A stretch of DNA of 64,000 nt from Chitinophaga sp. Ak27 (GTDB taxonomy: Bacteria; Bacteroidota; Bacteroidia; Chitinophagales; Chitinophagaceae): positions 558,001-622,000 of the forward strand of contig NZ_JABAOB010000002.1 of NCBI RefSeq assembly GCF_012726295.1, given 5' to 3'. The translations under genes and the position numbers were made by a program. Positions 28,143 to 36,964 of this stretch are shown one piece after another (position 1 is the stretch's first letter; the number at the start of each line of letters is the position of its first letter). Under the pieces are notes generated by a model. That model did no database searches and had not been told where the DNA came from. It was given only the letters and a program-made list of their open reading frames with translations.

Positions 28143-28350
28143 GCCCGAAAATCTAAATCCAAATCCCTATGTTCAAAAACCCGTTCTCACCTTTGTTCAT
28201 TTCAGAATGGCAAGTTTAAATGTGCGCTTTCCTTCCAAAAAAGATGCCATGGGGGTTACGTGACCTGAACTTAGTGCAAATAACGATAAAAAACCCGAGG
28301 CGATCGTATTTTGAACGGAATTTTTTCCCACTAACGTCAACGGCTGTCTG

Positions 28351-29163
28351 CTACTGTAACGGAGAACCTGGCTCCTTTTTAAAGTGATTAAAAACTAATC
28401 CATCCAATACGCCCGGCAATATCTTACTCAGGAACACGGTGAGCTTTCCCTGGCCGGTAAGCACCAGCGTACGTTTGCGCTTAGCAATGGCTTTCGTAAT
28501 TTCTGCCGCTACAGCCTCGGCACTCATCAGCTTCCCTTCATCCAACGGCGTTTCACTCTGTGCATTGCCCTCCGGATTCAACGCCGTATTACGTATGTTC
28601 GACGCGGTAAATCCAGGACATACCCACATCACGTTAACGCCTGTATGTAAATTTTCTGTGCGCAGCGCCTCGAGGAAACCCTGCATCGCAAACTTGGAAG
28701 CCGAGTAGCCAGTGCGTCCCGGTAAACCCCGGTAGCCCGCAATGGAAGACACACCCACAATGGTACCTTTGTTCGCCAAAATAGAAGGAAACGCAAACTT
28801 GGTACAATATACCGTACCCCAGAAGTTAATATCCATCAACGATTTCAGCACCTTGATATCCAGGTCACGGAACAACGCCCGCATAGAAATCCCCGCGTTG
28901 TTAATCAACACATCTATCTTCCCATACTTCATCAGCGTGGCATCAATAAACGCTTTACAATCCGCCTCCACACTCACATCTGCCACAAAGGTAAACAGCT
29001 GTTGGCTGCCTAGTTCCTGTTGCAATGCATCCAACGCCGCCTGCTTGCGGCCACATACCGCCACGGTAGCGCCCTGTGCCAGCAGGTCAACGACCAGTGC
29101 CTTACCAATTCCTGAAGATCCGCCGGTAATGACTACCGTCTTATTCTGAAAGTACGTATTCAT
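28351..29163 (-). CDS. SDR family oxidoreductase
   Basis: 270 residues of a classical short-chain dehydrogenase: cofactor loop TGGSSGIG near residue 14, DVSVEADC, NNAG near residue 90, catalytic Ser in VGVSSIAGYRG and YSASK (Tyr/Lys) near residue 155. The C-terminal segment LVFNHFKKE is hydrophobic-basic, as in SDRs that sit at the membrane. Substrate unknown. It ends the core region before the tRNA-Lys. Confidence 0.92.
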   Translation of the reverse strand: MNTYFQNKTVVITGGSSGIGKALVVDLLAQGATVAVCGRKQAALDALQQELGSQQLFTFVADVSVEADCKAFIDATLMKYGKIDVLINNAGISMRALFRDLDIKVLKSLMDINFWGTVYCTKFAFPSILANKGTIVGVSSIAGYRGLPGRTGYSASKFAMQGFLEALRTENLHTGVNVMWVCPGFTASNIRNTALNPEGNAQSETPLDEGKLMSAEAVAAEITKAIAKRKRTLVLTGQGKLTVFLSKILPGVLDGLVFNHFKKEPGSPLQ

Positions 29164-29304
29164 GGGTATAATTTAGCGACACAAAAATAGGTGAGTAACA
29201 TCAATTTATTATAAGGCATTTACAGAAATGTACTGAACTATTTTGGGTGGTTATGCGTTATAATAATCCGTAGCAGCGGGTTCACGAATAATTTTGAATA
29301 AAAA

Positions 29305-29335
29305 TTTGGCAGGAATAAAAATATTCCTATTTTTG
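29305..29335 (+). promoter_or_regulatory. promoter of tRNA-Lys
   Basis: TTTG at 29305-29308 and TATTTTTG at 29328-29335 with a 19-base spacer, the same architecture as at tRNA-Cys. Confidence 0.8.
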
Positions 29336-29354
29336 CAACCGCTTAACAGCAAAG

Positions 29355-29427
29355 GATTCCGTAGCTCAGTTGGTAGAGCAATACACTTTTAATGTATGGG
29401 TCCTGGGTTCGAGTCCCAGCGGGATCA
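29355..29427 (+). tRNA. tRNA-Lys (TTT), left end of the island
   Basis: 73 bases without encoded CCA. The acceptor stem GATTCCG pairs with CGGGATC (one G-U). The anticodon stem ATACA/TGTAT encloses CTTTTAA with anticodon TTT at 29388-29390. The T arm CTGGGTTCGAGTCCCAG is perfect. An integrase gene starts 252 bases downstream, so the tRNA 3' end is the likely integration site. Confidence 0.96.
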
Positions 29428-29536
29428 CTACTAAATCATCAAAGGAAATTAAAGCCGCTTAAATCGTAGGATTTATGCGGCTTTTCTGTTTTTAGGATAA
29501 AAAGATAAATCATATCAAACGATTTTGAGAGTCTAC

Positions 29537-29581
29537 AAATTCGTCTACAGTAAAATTTTTTAATTTACTGTAGACGAATTT
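29537..29581. repeat. 18-bp perfect inverted repeat before the integrase
   Basis: AAATTCGTCTACAGTAAA (29537-29554) is exactly complementary to 29564-29581, with a 9-base AT loop; the motif GTCTAC also recurs just before the left arm. The repeat sits between the tRNA and the integrase start, where integrase arm sites or an operator would be expected. Confidence 0.75.
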
Positions 29582-29678
29582 TTCTGAGATGCTTACCGGC
29601 AAAGGGTTTGACGACTTGCAAACCAAACTAAAAATCACCAAACAACACCAAAAATCGGTAACCAAAACTTAGTAGACT

Positions 29679-30941
29679 ATGAAAGTAAGTCAAGATTTAT
29701 CAATCCTCTTTTATCTCCGGTACGACACCATGAACCCCAGCGGCAAAGCAACCATCTGCGTTCGTATGACTGTTACCGGATTACCTAAAGATGGCTTTTC
29801 TATCGGCTATCAGGTTGACCCTTCCAAATTTGATAAAAGAAGCAGTGCTGTAATTGGCAGATCTGCGGAGGTTATTGAAATCAACAACCAAATTCAGCAC
29901 GTTAGAGGTGAGCTGCTCAGGCACTACAACCTGTTGAAGAAGCAGGGATCAACCGTTACACCCACCATGATCAAAAACGCTTACCTGGGCGTTCATCAGG
30001 AAAAACAAACCTTGCTGCAGGTCGTAGATTTTCACAACGGGAAGTTCAAAGAAAAGGTAGATAAGGGAAAGCGGGAAAATAGCACCTACAAAAAATGGCT
30101 CACCACAAAGGATAAGATCACAGCTTTTCTTTCCGGTGTTCTCAAAATGAAAGATATCCCGCTTGAAAGAATTGAGTTTTCCTTCGCTGAAGATTTCTTC
30201 GACTATCTTACATTGAGAGAAGGTATCCAGGACAACACCGCCATGAAATACCTGAAGAATACCAAGCAGCTGTTAAAACTGGCGGTCCAGCGGAAATGGT
30301 TACAGTGTAACCCCTTGCAGGATTATGTATGTTCCTATATCAACCCGGAGCGGGATATACTTACCGTTGCAGAACTTAGTACACTGTATCACAAAGAATT
30401 TTCCATTCCCCGCCTGCAGGAAGCAAAAGACGCCTATGTGTTCATGACGCTCACCGGCTATGCCTATAAAGATGCACAGCTACTTACTCCCGACAGTATC
30501 GCTAAATACTTCGATGGCGAAGACTGGATCGTGAAGAATAGAGAAAAGACCTGGTGTCGCGAAAACGTTCCCCTGTTACCGTTAGCTAAAGAGATCCTGC
30601 GGAAGTACCGTGAGCATCCGCATTGTGTAGCCAACAATGTACTGTTGCCCATCAAAAGCAATCAACGTTTTAACGGGTACCTCAAAGAAATATCTGACCT
30701 CTGTGGCATTCGGAAGAACCTCACCACTCACACGGCGCGGCATACATTTGCCACCACCGTAACGCTGGCCAACGGCGTACCGCTGGAAACAGTCAGCGCA
30801 ATGCTGGGGCATAAATCCATACGCACCACACAGATCTATGCTAAGATAGTGGCTAGTAAGGTTAGTGAAGATATGCAGGTATTAAAGCACCGGTTTAGCC
30901 TCAAATTGCCGGAATCCATGCTGAGCAAGGCTGTAGCGTGA
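29679..30941 (+). CDS. tyrosine-type site-specific integrase (IntDOT-like)
   Basis: 420 residues. An N-terminal arm-binding region (about 1-100, FYLRYDTMNPSGKATICVRM), then a SAM-like core-binding domain (about 105-220) and the catalytic domain. Visible active-site residues: HTARHTF (His/Arg) near 355, LGHKSIRTTQIYAKI with the Tyr near 387. The first catalytic Arg is not obvious; the motif reads TLTGYAYKDAQL, as in IntDOT-type Bacteroidota integrases where this Arg is replaced. The gene follows tRNA-Lys and its 3' end is duplicated at 31706. Confidence 0.93.
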   Translation: MKVSQDLSILFYLRYDTMNPSGKATICVRMTVTGLPKDGFSIGYQVDPSKFDKRSSAVIGRSAEVIEINNQIQHVRGELLRHYNLLKKQGSTVTPTMIKNAYLGVHQEKQTLLQVVDFHNGKFKEKVDKGKRENSTYKKWLTTKDKITAFLSGVLKMKDIPLERIEFSFAEDFFDYLTLREGIQDNTAMKYLKNTKQLLKLAVQRKWLQCNPLQDYVCSYINPERDILTVAELSTLYHKEFSIPRLQEAKDAYVFMTLTGYAYKDAQLLTPDSIAKYFDGEDWIVKNREKTWCRENVPLLPLAKEILRKYREHPHCVANNVLLPIKSNQRFNGYLKEISDLCGIRKNLTTHTARHTFATTVTLANGVPLETVSAMLGHKSIRTTQIYAKIVASKVSEDMQVLKHRFSLKLPESMLSKAVA

Positions 30942-31002
30942 ATCTGACTTATCAAAGCAGACAGGCTGGAAGGCCCGTCTGCTTTGGTAAGTATCTGATT
31001 AA
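30801..31002 (+). repeat. direct repeat copy A: integrase 3' end and downstream
   Basis: This copy covers the last about 47 codons of the integrase and about 60 bases beyond its stop. It recurs with about 90% identity by eye at 31706-31908. Confidence 0.88.
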
Positions 31003-31040
31003 AAACTTAATTTATTAAATTGGGTTAAAATTTAAAAAGA

Positions 31041-31691
31041 TTGGAAAACAAAAGTTCACAATGGTTAAATAAAGAAACTGAAGAAGGGATTATGTTTTTT
31101 ACAGATATGCTGGACAAGCTTCACTTAATGGTAACGAGCGATGTAGATTTTTCTGGTCCTATTTCTAAAAGAAACGCATCACAAAGACATACCCTTCGTG
31201 ACGAAATAAATCTTCTATACCAAATTAGTGCGCTTACAACGATATCGATACTAGATTTAATGACAGTTTGTAGGGGGATAAATAGTGCAGCAAATATTGA
31301 TTGGTTAAAGATATTCTATGTTAAACAGGGGTATCTCACCATATACGAAACAATTACGCACTATGACAAAGAATATAACAAATTGTTGAATAAACTAATT
31401 ACAGAAGATCATCCACTTTTAATTGTAGATTTTAAGAATTTTACAAATGGGTTTAAAAAGTTCAAAACCAACTATTCTTCAAGATTAGCTTCAGTTCGAA
31501 ATAAAATTGCAGGTCATATTCATACAAATTTCGTTGATTATTATTCAACGGTGGCAGACTTTAAAAAGGAAGATCCTATTGCTATTATTTCAACCTTTCT
31601 TCAAATATTAACTGAACTGCAACAGTTGACTATTAGAATACTGCCAGAATCGATCAATAAAACACCCCTAAATATTAAACAGGACAAATGA
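31041..31691 (+). CDS. unknown protein, possibly HEPN-like
   Basis: 216 residues, mostly helical, AT-rich compared with the integrase next to it. The start is TTG at 31041; an in-frame ATG at 31092 would shorten it by 17 residues. I recognise no family by overall sequence. Near the end of the helical core lies RNKIAGH (Arg153, Asn154, His159), which fits the Rx4-6H motif of HEPN ribonucleases, many of which are toxins or abortive-infection effectors. The gene lies between two copies of the integrase 3' end, so it is a later insertion. Function is inference only. Confidence 0.6.
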   Translation: MENKSSQWLNKETEEGIMFFTDMLDKLHLMVTSDVDFSGPISKRNASQRHTLRDEINLLYQISALTTISILDLMTVCRGINSAANIDWLKIFYVKQGYLTIYETITHYDKEYNKLLNKLITEDHPLLIVDFKNFTNGFKKFKTNYSSRLASVRNKIAGHIHTNFVDYYSTVADFKKEDPIAIISTFLQILTELQQLTIRILPESINKTPLNIKQDK

Positions 31692-31705
31692 TATTCTTAA
31701 GAGGC

Positions 31706-31908
31706 ATGTTGGGGCATAAATCCATACGCACCACGTAGATCATATGCTATGATAGTAGCTGATAAGGTTAGTGAAGACATGCAGATATTGAAGCACCGGT
31801 TTAATCTCAAATTGCCGGAATCCATGCTGAGCAAGGCTATAGCGTGAATCTAACTTATCAAGGCAGATAGGCTGAAAGGCCCGTCTGTTTTGGTAAATAT
31901 CTGATTAA
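31706..31908 (+). pseudogene. integrase 3'-end remnant (repeat copy B)
   Basis: It matches 30801-31002 almost base for base, including the region after the stop codon. It carries an in-frame TAG (CACCACGTAGATC) and a one-base insertion, so it cannot be coding. It marks the end of the inserted segment that holds the 216-residue gene. Confidence 0.9.
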
Positions 31909-32059
31909 CAACTCGTTAACATCTTGTTCTTACCCAATATGTTTTATTGCAAACCCTGTTGATACTTAGTGTATCACAACCCCAGACCCCGATCATGTGA
32001 TTTATGAATGACCATTACGCAACCAAATCCATACTCGCGCACATTTTAAAACCAATAAT

Positions 32060-33319
32060 ATGCAGCAGTATTACCCATTATCCTTTTTTGAAAAATTTAT
32101 TCACGTTGACCTGCAACAAGCATCAACCGAACAAAAACACCCTGACGAACCGTTCTACACACAAGCCATTAAGGACATCATCAACGAAAAAAACAAGATC
32201 CTGGAATGCACCGGCAACCATTTGTACGACCTCCGAAAGGAGAAGCAGATAGAATGGTTCATACAACAAAGCCAGCGACAGCTGGTCACACTGATGACCA
32301 GCGTAGCCAAAAGCCTGCCGGCAGAAAGTCTTGTCGATGACGCCAAGCCCGCAGTAAAAAATACCTGGTCAAACCTTTACAAAATTCTCTACCTCCATCT
32401 GGCTGAACTACTGACACACCTTGAACAAAAATTTGAACGGTACCTCGACATTAACTGTAAGGTTCCACCATCCTACTTGTTAAAAGCCCAGGCGAAATTC
32501 CGGGAAGATGTAGAGCTGCTGAAAGCTGGCTTCCTATCCTCCGGCGTAGACGAGCAGTTGCAAAATGTTGTATTCATGCCCTTTCTGCAACTAACAAAGA
32601 GCATCCATACCAGTTCCCCAATCACTTACCAGCAGCTGCACTATCTAACAGAAATGAACAAACGGTTATTTCAGTTACTCGATGTCAGTGGAGAGCAGGC
32701 AGTATTTCCGCAAAAGCTGCACGAGCTGTTACTGTTTATTAATTTCAACAACGTACACTATTTTGAATACTGGTGTATTATGATCACCGAAGACCTAACA
32801 ACATTTCCCACCTTCCGGGAAAAGCTGGAAAGGCTGATGTTTCTCCAGAAGAAGATTAGCCAGGCCACCCAGAAACCTGCGTTTGTATTCAATTCCCAAC
32901 GTCCTCCGCTGCAACATAAAATGCAATCGTGGCTGGCAGAAGAAATTGTTTACCACAAGGAAATCAACGCCACATCAGGTGGAGCGCACTTGCCGGAGGA
33001 GTTAAGCCGCTGGAAGGACTTTAAAGTGCAAACCAATTTTTCGGTCCCGCAAATCGGCCATATTCTAAAGTTGTTGCTGGATAGCGGTATTTATGTAAAC
33101 AAGAATAGGGCGGAAGTCCTGGACTTCTTTTCCTATTTCTTCACCTCCGTTAAGCAGGATAGTATTTCTTCCAGCAGCCTCCGAAACAATTTCTACAACG
33201 ACAATGCCGCCGTGTCAAAGTCTGTACGCGATCTCCTCATGAAGTTGGTCAATCAATCGCATAAAGGCTTAAATGTAGTCGCCTGCCTGATAGCGGATTG
33301 TTTCCTGCAACAGTTCTGA
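32060..33319 (+). CDS. RteC-like protein of Bacteroidota mobile elements
   Basis: 419 residues, mostly helical. The C-terminal part (about 320-405: VPQIGHILKLLLDSGIYVN, then FTSVKQDSISSSSLRNNFYN) resembles the C-terminal domain of RteC, the regulator of excision in CTnDOT-type elements, and of related proteins in integrase-linked islands. The N-terminal half is not recognised. It precedes an excisionase-type HTH gene, which fits control of excision or replication of the element. Confidence 0.6.
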   Translation: MQQYYPLSFFEKFIHVDLQQASTEQKHPDEPFYTQAIKDIINEKNKILECTGNHLYDLRKEKQIEWFIQQSQRQLVTLMTSVAKSLPAESLVDDAKPAVKNTWSNLYKILYLHLAELLTHLEQKFERYLDINCKVPPSYLLKAQAKFREDVELLKAGFLSSGVDEQLQNVVFMPFLQLTKSIHTSSPITYQQLHYLTEMNKRLFQLLDVSGEQAVFPQKLHELLLFINFNNVHYFEYWCIMITEDLTTFPTFREKLERLMFLQKKISQATQKPAFVFNSQRPPLQHKMQSWLAEEIVYHKEINATSGGAHLPEELSRWKDFKVQTNFSVPQIGHILKLLLDSGIYVNKNRAEVLDFFSYFFTSVKQDSISSSSLRNNFYNDNAAVSKSVRDLLMKLVNQSHKGLNVVACLIADCFLQQF

Positions 33320-33391
33320 TTTTACCTATCATGCACCGATTCTAATATTGCGAAAATAATTATATCAAATTATTTCCTTTGATAATCAAAT

Positions 33392-33422
33392 AGTTACAAG
33401 GGGTTGTAAAACCCCTGTAACT
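33392..33422. repeat. inverted repeat upstream of the excisionase-like gene
   Basis: AGTTACAAGGGGTT pairs with AACCCCTGTAACT around a short loop, with one bulged base. It lies 58 bases before the HTH gene and may be its operator or a binding site of the element. Confidence 0.6.
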
Positions 33423-33479
33423 ATTCTTGCGTGAGTAATAATTTTTCTTTTGCTGCCATAACAAACAAACCCAAACCAT

Positions 33480-33758
33480 ATGGCAGCAGAAATCCTCACA
33501 CGCGAAGATCTGGCGATCTTCAAAACAGAATTGTTCCGGGAACTACGGGAGCTCGTCAGCGCCCCGGCCCTCCAACCCAAAAAATGGCTTAAAACTTACG
33601 AAGTCCGCGACATGCTGGGCATCTCTCCCGGCACCCTTCAAAACATGCGTATAAACGGTACGCTGTCCTTCACCAAAATCGGCGGCTTAATCTTCTACGA
33701 CTACGACGACATTCTCCAGCTGATGGAAGGTACCCGGAAAACCGTTAAGCGTTCCTGA
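33480..33758 (+). CDS. excisionase-type helix-turn-helix protein
   Basis: 92 residues. The second half is a MerR-like HTH_17 domain: WLKTYEVRDMLGISPGTLQNMRINGTLSFTKIGGLIFYDYDDILQLME, the form common to Bacteroidota element excisionases (Xis1/Xis2-like). The N-terminus is a short helical segment. The stop overlaps the start of the next gene by one base. Likely a recombination directionality factor or local regulator. Confidence 0.82.
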   Translation: MAAEILTREDLAIFKTELFRELRELVSAPALQPKKWLKTYEVRDMLGISPGTLQNMRINGTLSFTKIGGLIFYDYDDILQLMEGTRKTVKRS

Positions 33759-34657
33759 TGCCGGCGCCAGCAGCTCATACCAACTACATCAAACATCTCA
33801 ATGCTTTCTTCGCACAGGTGCGGAAAGAAACCCGCTTACAGGCCAATCATGTAAGCCTGTACCTGGCATTGTTTCAGGTCTGGAATCATCACCGTTTCCA
33901 GAATCCCTTTCCCATCCTGCGCGAAGAAATCATGAGCCTTTCCTGCATCGGCTCCCGGAGCACCTATGTACGGTGCCTGAAGCACCTGGACCATTGCCGT
34001 TACATTATCTACGCGCAGGCGCGGCAGGCTTACGCCGCCAGCTACGTGTCCATCATTCCCCTGGCCGATTTTATCGCCGATCCTCACCCTGAACAGCTGT
34101 TTCTGTTTCAGGATAAAAAGGCCGCCCCCATGAGGCCCCAAAGTGAGCCACATGACCTGCTCAAAACTGGGCCACACATGAGGCCCAATAATGGGCCTGA
34201 CACATGGCCTAAAACTGGGCCACATACAGGCCCAAAAGTGGGCCACTTTAATAAACATATAAACAATAGTAAACGTGGGGGAGAAAACAGGCTCTCGCCC
34301 CCAACAAAAAAAAATAAAAATGAAACTGAAAACCTCCCGCACGATCCGGATGCACCCAGCGCGGAAAATTCAGCCGGCGCCGCGCGGATTCTTCCTTCGC
34401 TGCCCGAGGTGCAGGAATTCTTTGCCGCCTGCCGGTACCCGGAGGTGGAAGCCGGCAAATTCTTCCACCACTACCAGGCCAACGGCTGGCTACAAGGCGG
34501 CAAAACGCTGATCACCGACTGGCAGGCCGCCACCCACAAATGGATACTCAACATTCACCCACCCAAACCCAAACATCATGACAAACATATCAGACCATCA
34601 ACCGGGGCAGGAAGGCTCCACACCAATGAAGACAAAAGCTACTCAGAGCCCCTATGA
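33758..34657 (+). CDS. replication-associated protein with GGCC-repeat linker
   Basis: 299 residues. The N-terminal part (about 1-100: YIKHLNAFFAQVRKETRLQANHVSLYLALFQVWNHHRF, then SRSTYVRCLKHLDHCRYIIY) looks like the winged-helix domain of plasmid/phage replication initiators. Residues about 125-165 are a degenerate tandem linker rich in Gly-Pro-His, encoded by GGCCC/GGGCC repeats. The C-terminal part (about 205-285: LPEVQEFFAACRYPEVEAGKFFHHYQANGW) resembles the DnaD/DnaB-II-type loader end. The next gene encodes a DnaC-like ATPase and overlaps it by 80 bases. Together they look like an initiator and a helicase loader. Confidence 0.7.
   Translation: MPAPAAHTNYIKHLNAFFAQVRKETRLQANHVSLYLALFQVWNHHRFQNPFPILREEIMSLSCIGSRSTYVRCLKHLDHCRYIIYAQARQAYAASYVSIIPLADFIADPHPEQLFLFQDKKAAPMRPQSEPHDLLKTGPHMRPNNGPDTWPKTGPHTGPKVGHFNKHINNSKRGGENRLSPPTKKNKNETENLPHDPDAPSAENSAGAARILPSLPEVQEFFAACRYPEVEAGKFFHHYQANGWLQGGKTLITDWQAATHKWILNIHPPKPKHHDKHIRPSTGAGRLHTNEDKSYSEPL
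34126..34243 (+). repeat. degenerate GGCC-rich tandem repeats inside the initiator gene
   Basis: About five units of 22-30 bases follow the scheme ATGAGGCCCAAAA..TGGGCCAC, each holding a GGCCC...GGGCC inverted pair. They lie within the coding frame. Repeats in an initiator gene often serve as binding sites of the encoded protein, which is the case for several iteron-type replicons. Confidence 0.75.
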
Positions 34658-35258
34658 TTACTATCAGCTCTTCCAACAGCTGGAGGAACATGGAAAGAAT
34701 ATCTACGGTCCCCGGTTCTGGCTCGATGATCTGGACCGGCCGGTGGTGGTCAAGCTACTGGCCTACTTCCTGCAGGATGAAGCAATAGCCGCTGCCGAAG
34801 GGATCGACTTGCAGAAAGGGATACTCCTTACCGGTAAGATTGGATGCGGTAAAACCTCCCTTATGACGCTTATGAGAGCCCTGGCGCCGGAGTCATACCG
34901 GCCGCATATGGTTTCCTGCCGGCAGATCAGCTTTGAGTTCAGCAGAATTGGTTACGATGTTATCAGCCGGTATAGTACCAATGCCTTTTTCCCGTATACC
35001 AATGTGCCGCGGGTGCATTGCTTTGATGACCTGGGAGTTGAGCAGACAGTGAACTACTGGGGAAACAACTGTAATGTGATGGGGGAGATACTGCTGTCAC
35101 GGTATGACTTGTTTATCTCCAATAAGATGCTCACTCACTTGACAACGAATTTGAACAGCCAAGAGCTAGAGGAGGTGTATGGGAATAGGTTGAGGAGCAG
35201 GATGAGAGCGATGTTTAACCTTATTGCATTTGCTTCCAACACTACTGATAAAAGATGA
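34578..35258 (+). CDS. DnaC-like AAA+ ATPase (helicase loader)
   Basis: 226 residues. Walker A GKIGCGKTS near residue 85, Walker B HCFDDLG near 150, and an Arg-rich C-terminal sensor region (YGNRLRSRMRAMF). The spacing matches DnaC/IstB-type loaders. The start at 34578 overlaps the upstream gene by 80 bases; the in-frame ATG at 34626 also overlaps. The gene ends the backbone of the element before the cargo begins. Confidence 0.85.
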   Translation: MTNISDHQPGQEGSTPMKTKATQSPYDYYQLFQQLEEHGKNIYGPRFWLDDLDRPVVVKLLAYFLQDEAIAAAEGIDLQKGILLTGKIGCGKTSLMTLMRALAPESYRPHMVSCRQISFEFSRIGYDVISRYSTNAFFPYTNVPRVHCFDDLGVEQTVNYWGNNCNVMGEILLSRYDLFISNKMLTHLTTNLNSQELEEVYGNRLRSRMRAMFNLIAFASNTTDKR

Positions 35259-35563
35259 TAATCTAATTGCATGCAATTGTTTATGGCATTATCAGCCCTT
35301 AATGCGTAAGGTACCCGATTATCGAAAATCTCTGACCCTATATCGTATTGGGGAATTGCAACAAGCCAAATGATAAACTAAAATTGTATTGATGGAGATT
35401 GTCGGTATTGATGGGAAATATTTATATTGTGTTAAAGCTTTAATGTTTTGTTTATTCATGCGTTGACATGGAAATAGTCACCTATTTATTAAAGCTGTGC
35501 GTTAGTTAGGCAAAAATTTGCCATCTTCATTTACACGCTTTAGCTTGATGTGATTAGGAGGCA
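35259..35563. other. 305-base AT-rich gap
   Basis: No coding frame is apparent. It probably holds the promoter of the following cluster; I see no firm -33/-7 pair. Confidence 0.45.
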
Positions 35564-36964
35564 ATGGGTGCCAACCTGTACATCATAGAAAGTTCAAAAA
35601 TTGTCTATAGAATGGATGTGAACTCGTCATTATTGTCAATACTATCAATTGAGGTAGAAGGTATCGAACATATCTTCTTTATGTATGTCAAAGAGATCCA
35701 TGAGAAGCCCCCGGAAGCAATACACTGGTACAAAGGGCGGGGTGAAGATGGAAAGGCGCAACAGTTGTGGACCGAGAGGAAAATACGTCAATGGCTGGCA
35801 ATTGGCAAGAGCCCTGAAATTAAAATTGTTTTCGATCAGCTAATGTGTGACCAAAGCTGGACTATGGTTACGTTAAAAGGAACATCTGTAACCTTTCAAA
35901 TAAATCAATACAACCGAGTGTCCCAATCGGACGACGAATTACTGGCGCGAATTCCTGGAGTGAATCCATCCACCCCCCCCGCTGTATTGTATTATCAGAC
36001 GGACTTTGATCCGTCAATTTCATTTTTAGTGGATGAACATACTAACTGTCGGTTTATTGATGGTACAGAATATCATCAAGATATTAAACCTATATATCCG
36101 TCAGGTTTGTTAGGGGAAAATAAGTTATACGAATATCTGAAGGAAAAAATCATAGCTGTTTATGAGCCCAAAGAGATTTTCTTTCAAATGGCGGAATCAA
36201 AGAACACAGCTTTGGATAAAAAAATTACAGGATTTATCCAATCTGACAAGGTATTTCGTACAGATCATTATGTCAATATTCAATTTAAGGACGGCAGCGA
36301 GAGTATTGGAAAGGCGGATATTGACCCTGTAACTGGAAGGTGGGAGATTTCCGTTGAGGAAACTTATGGAAAGGGGAGGTATCTGGTTATTAACAGGAAG
36401 ACCGGGCGACCAACTTTTGGTGAAAACTACTTTATAATTCAAAATATGACTTTTTCTGACCATGTGGCGAGAACTATACTCACCGACTTGTTTGGTCGAC
36501 AAATCATACTGTTGGAAAATGGGAGTGGCGAAACTAGTCCGCCTGTGGATGCCTTAAATTGGGATTATACACTGTATCCTGATGCAACGCAGGCAGAGAT
36601 CGAGTTGAGTGATAAAATAGCATCCGTATTGTTGTCGTTGGGTAGATCTATTGTTATAAGTGATCCATATTTTCTAGGAGATTTGAAAGAAGTTGACAAA
36701 AAATGGACGTTCGCTTCTACTGGTCAGAGGCTGTTCTTTAATGCATTGATTACGGCTATTGGTAAAGGTGTTTTACGAGAGATTACTCTAGTGGGAAATT
36801 GGGGAAGGGCAAATAGTTATGTAGAAGGTAGTCAGACGGATTTCGAGCGACGTTATCAGATGCTAGCTGCACTTATTCAAGGTACATTCAAAAGCTGGCC
36901 CGACAAACAATTGGATCGGTTCGAAATGGTTTTTACAAAGGGCTCATTTCATGATCGCTATTGA
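35564..36964 (+). CDS. PLD-like protein, cut short by an in-frame TGA
   Basis: 466 residues as it stands. The N-terminal half (about 1-340) is not recognised with certainty; a distant likeness to VPA1262-type island proteins is possible. The C-terminal part resembles a phospholipase-D-type catalytic domain: VISDPYFLGD near residue 365, then FHDRY at the very end. The frame continues after the TGA with 56 sensible codons, including VSNSVNG (the counterpart of the GSxN motif), up to a stop at 37133-37135 that overlaps the next start. The gene is thus probably a 523-residue protein inactivated by a Trp-to-stop change at 36962-36964. The Shine-Dalgarno-like AGGAGG lies 2 bases before the ATG, unusually close. 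Confidence 0.75.
   Translation: MGANLYIIESSKIVYRMDVNSSLLSILSIEVEGIEHIFFMYVKEIHEKPPEAIHWYKGRGEDGKAQQLWTERKIRQWLAIGKSPEIKIVFDQLMCDQSWTMVTLKGTSVTFQINQYNRVSQSDDELLARIPGVNPSTPPAVLYYQTDFDPSISFLVDEHTNCRFIDGTEYHQDIKPIYPSGLLGENKLYEYLKEKIIAVYEPKEIFFQMAESKNTALDKKITGFIQSDKVFRTDHYVNIQFKDGSESIGKADIDPVTGRWEISVEETYGKGRYLVINRKTGRPTFGENYFIIQNMTFSDHVARTILTDLFGRQIILLENGSGETSPPVDALNWDYTLYPDATQAEIELSDKIASVLLSLGRSIVISDPYFLGDLKEVDKKWTFASTGQRLFFNALITAIGKGVLREITLVGNWGRANSYVEGSQTDFERRYQMLAALIQGTFKSWPDKQLDRFEMVFTKGSFHDRY

Noticed and set aside
34126..34243. GGCC repeats as a CRISPR array
   Set aside because: The units are degenerate, have no constant spacer size, lie in a coding frame, and no cas gene is near.
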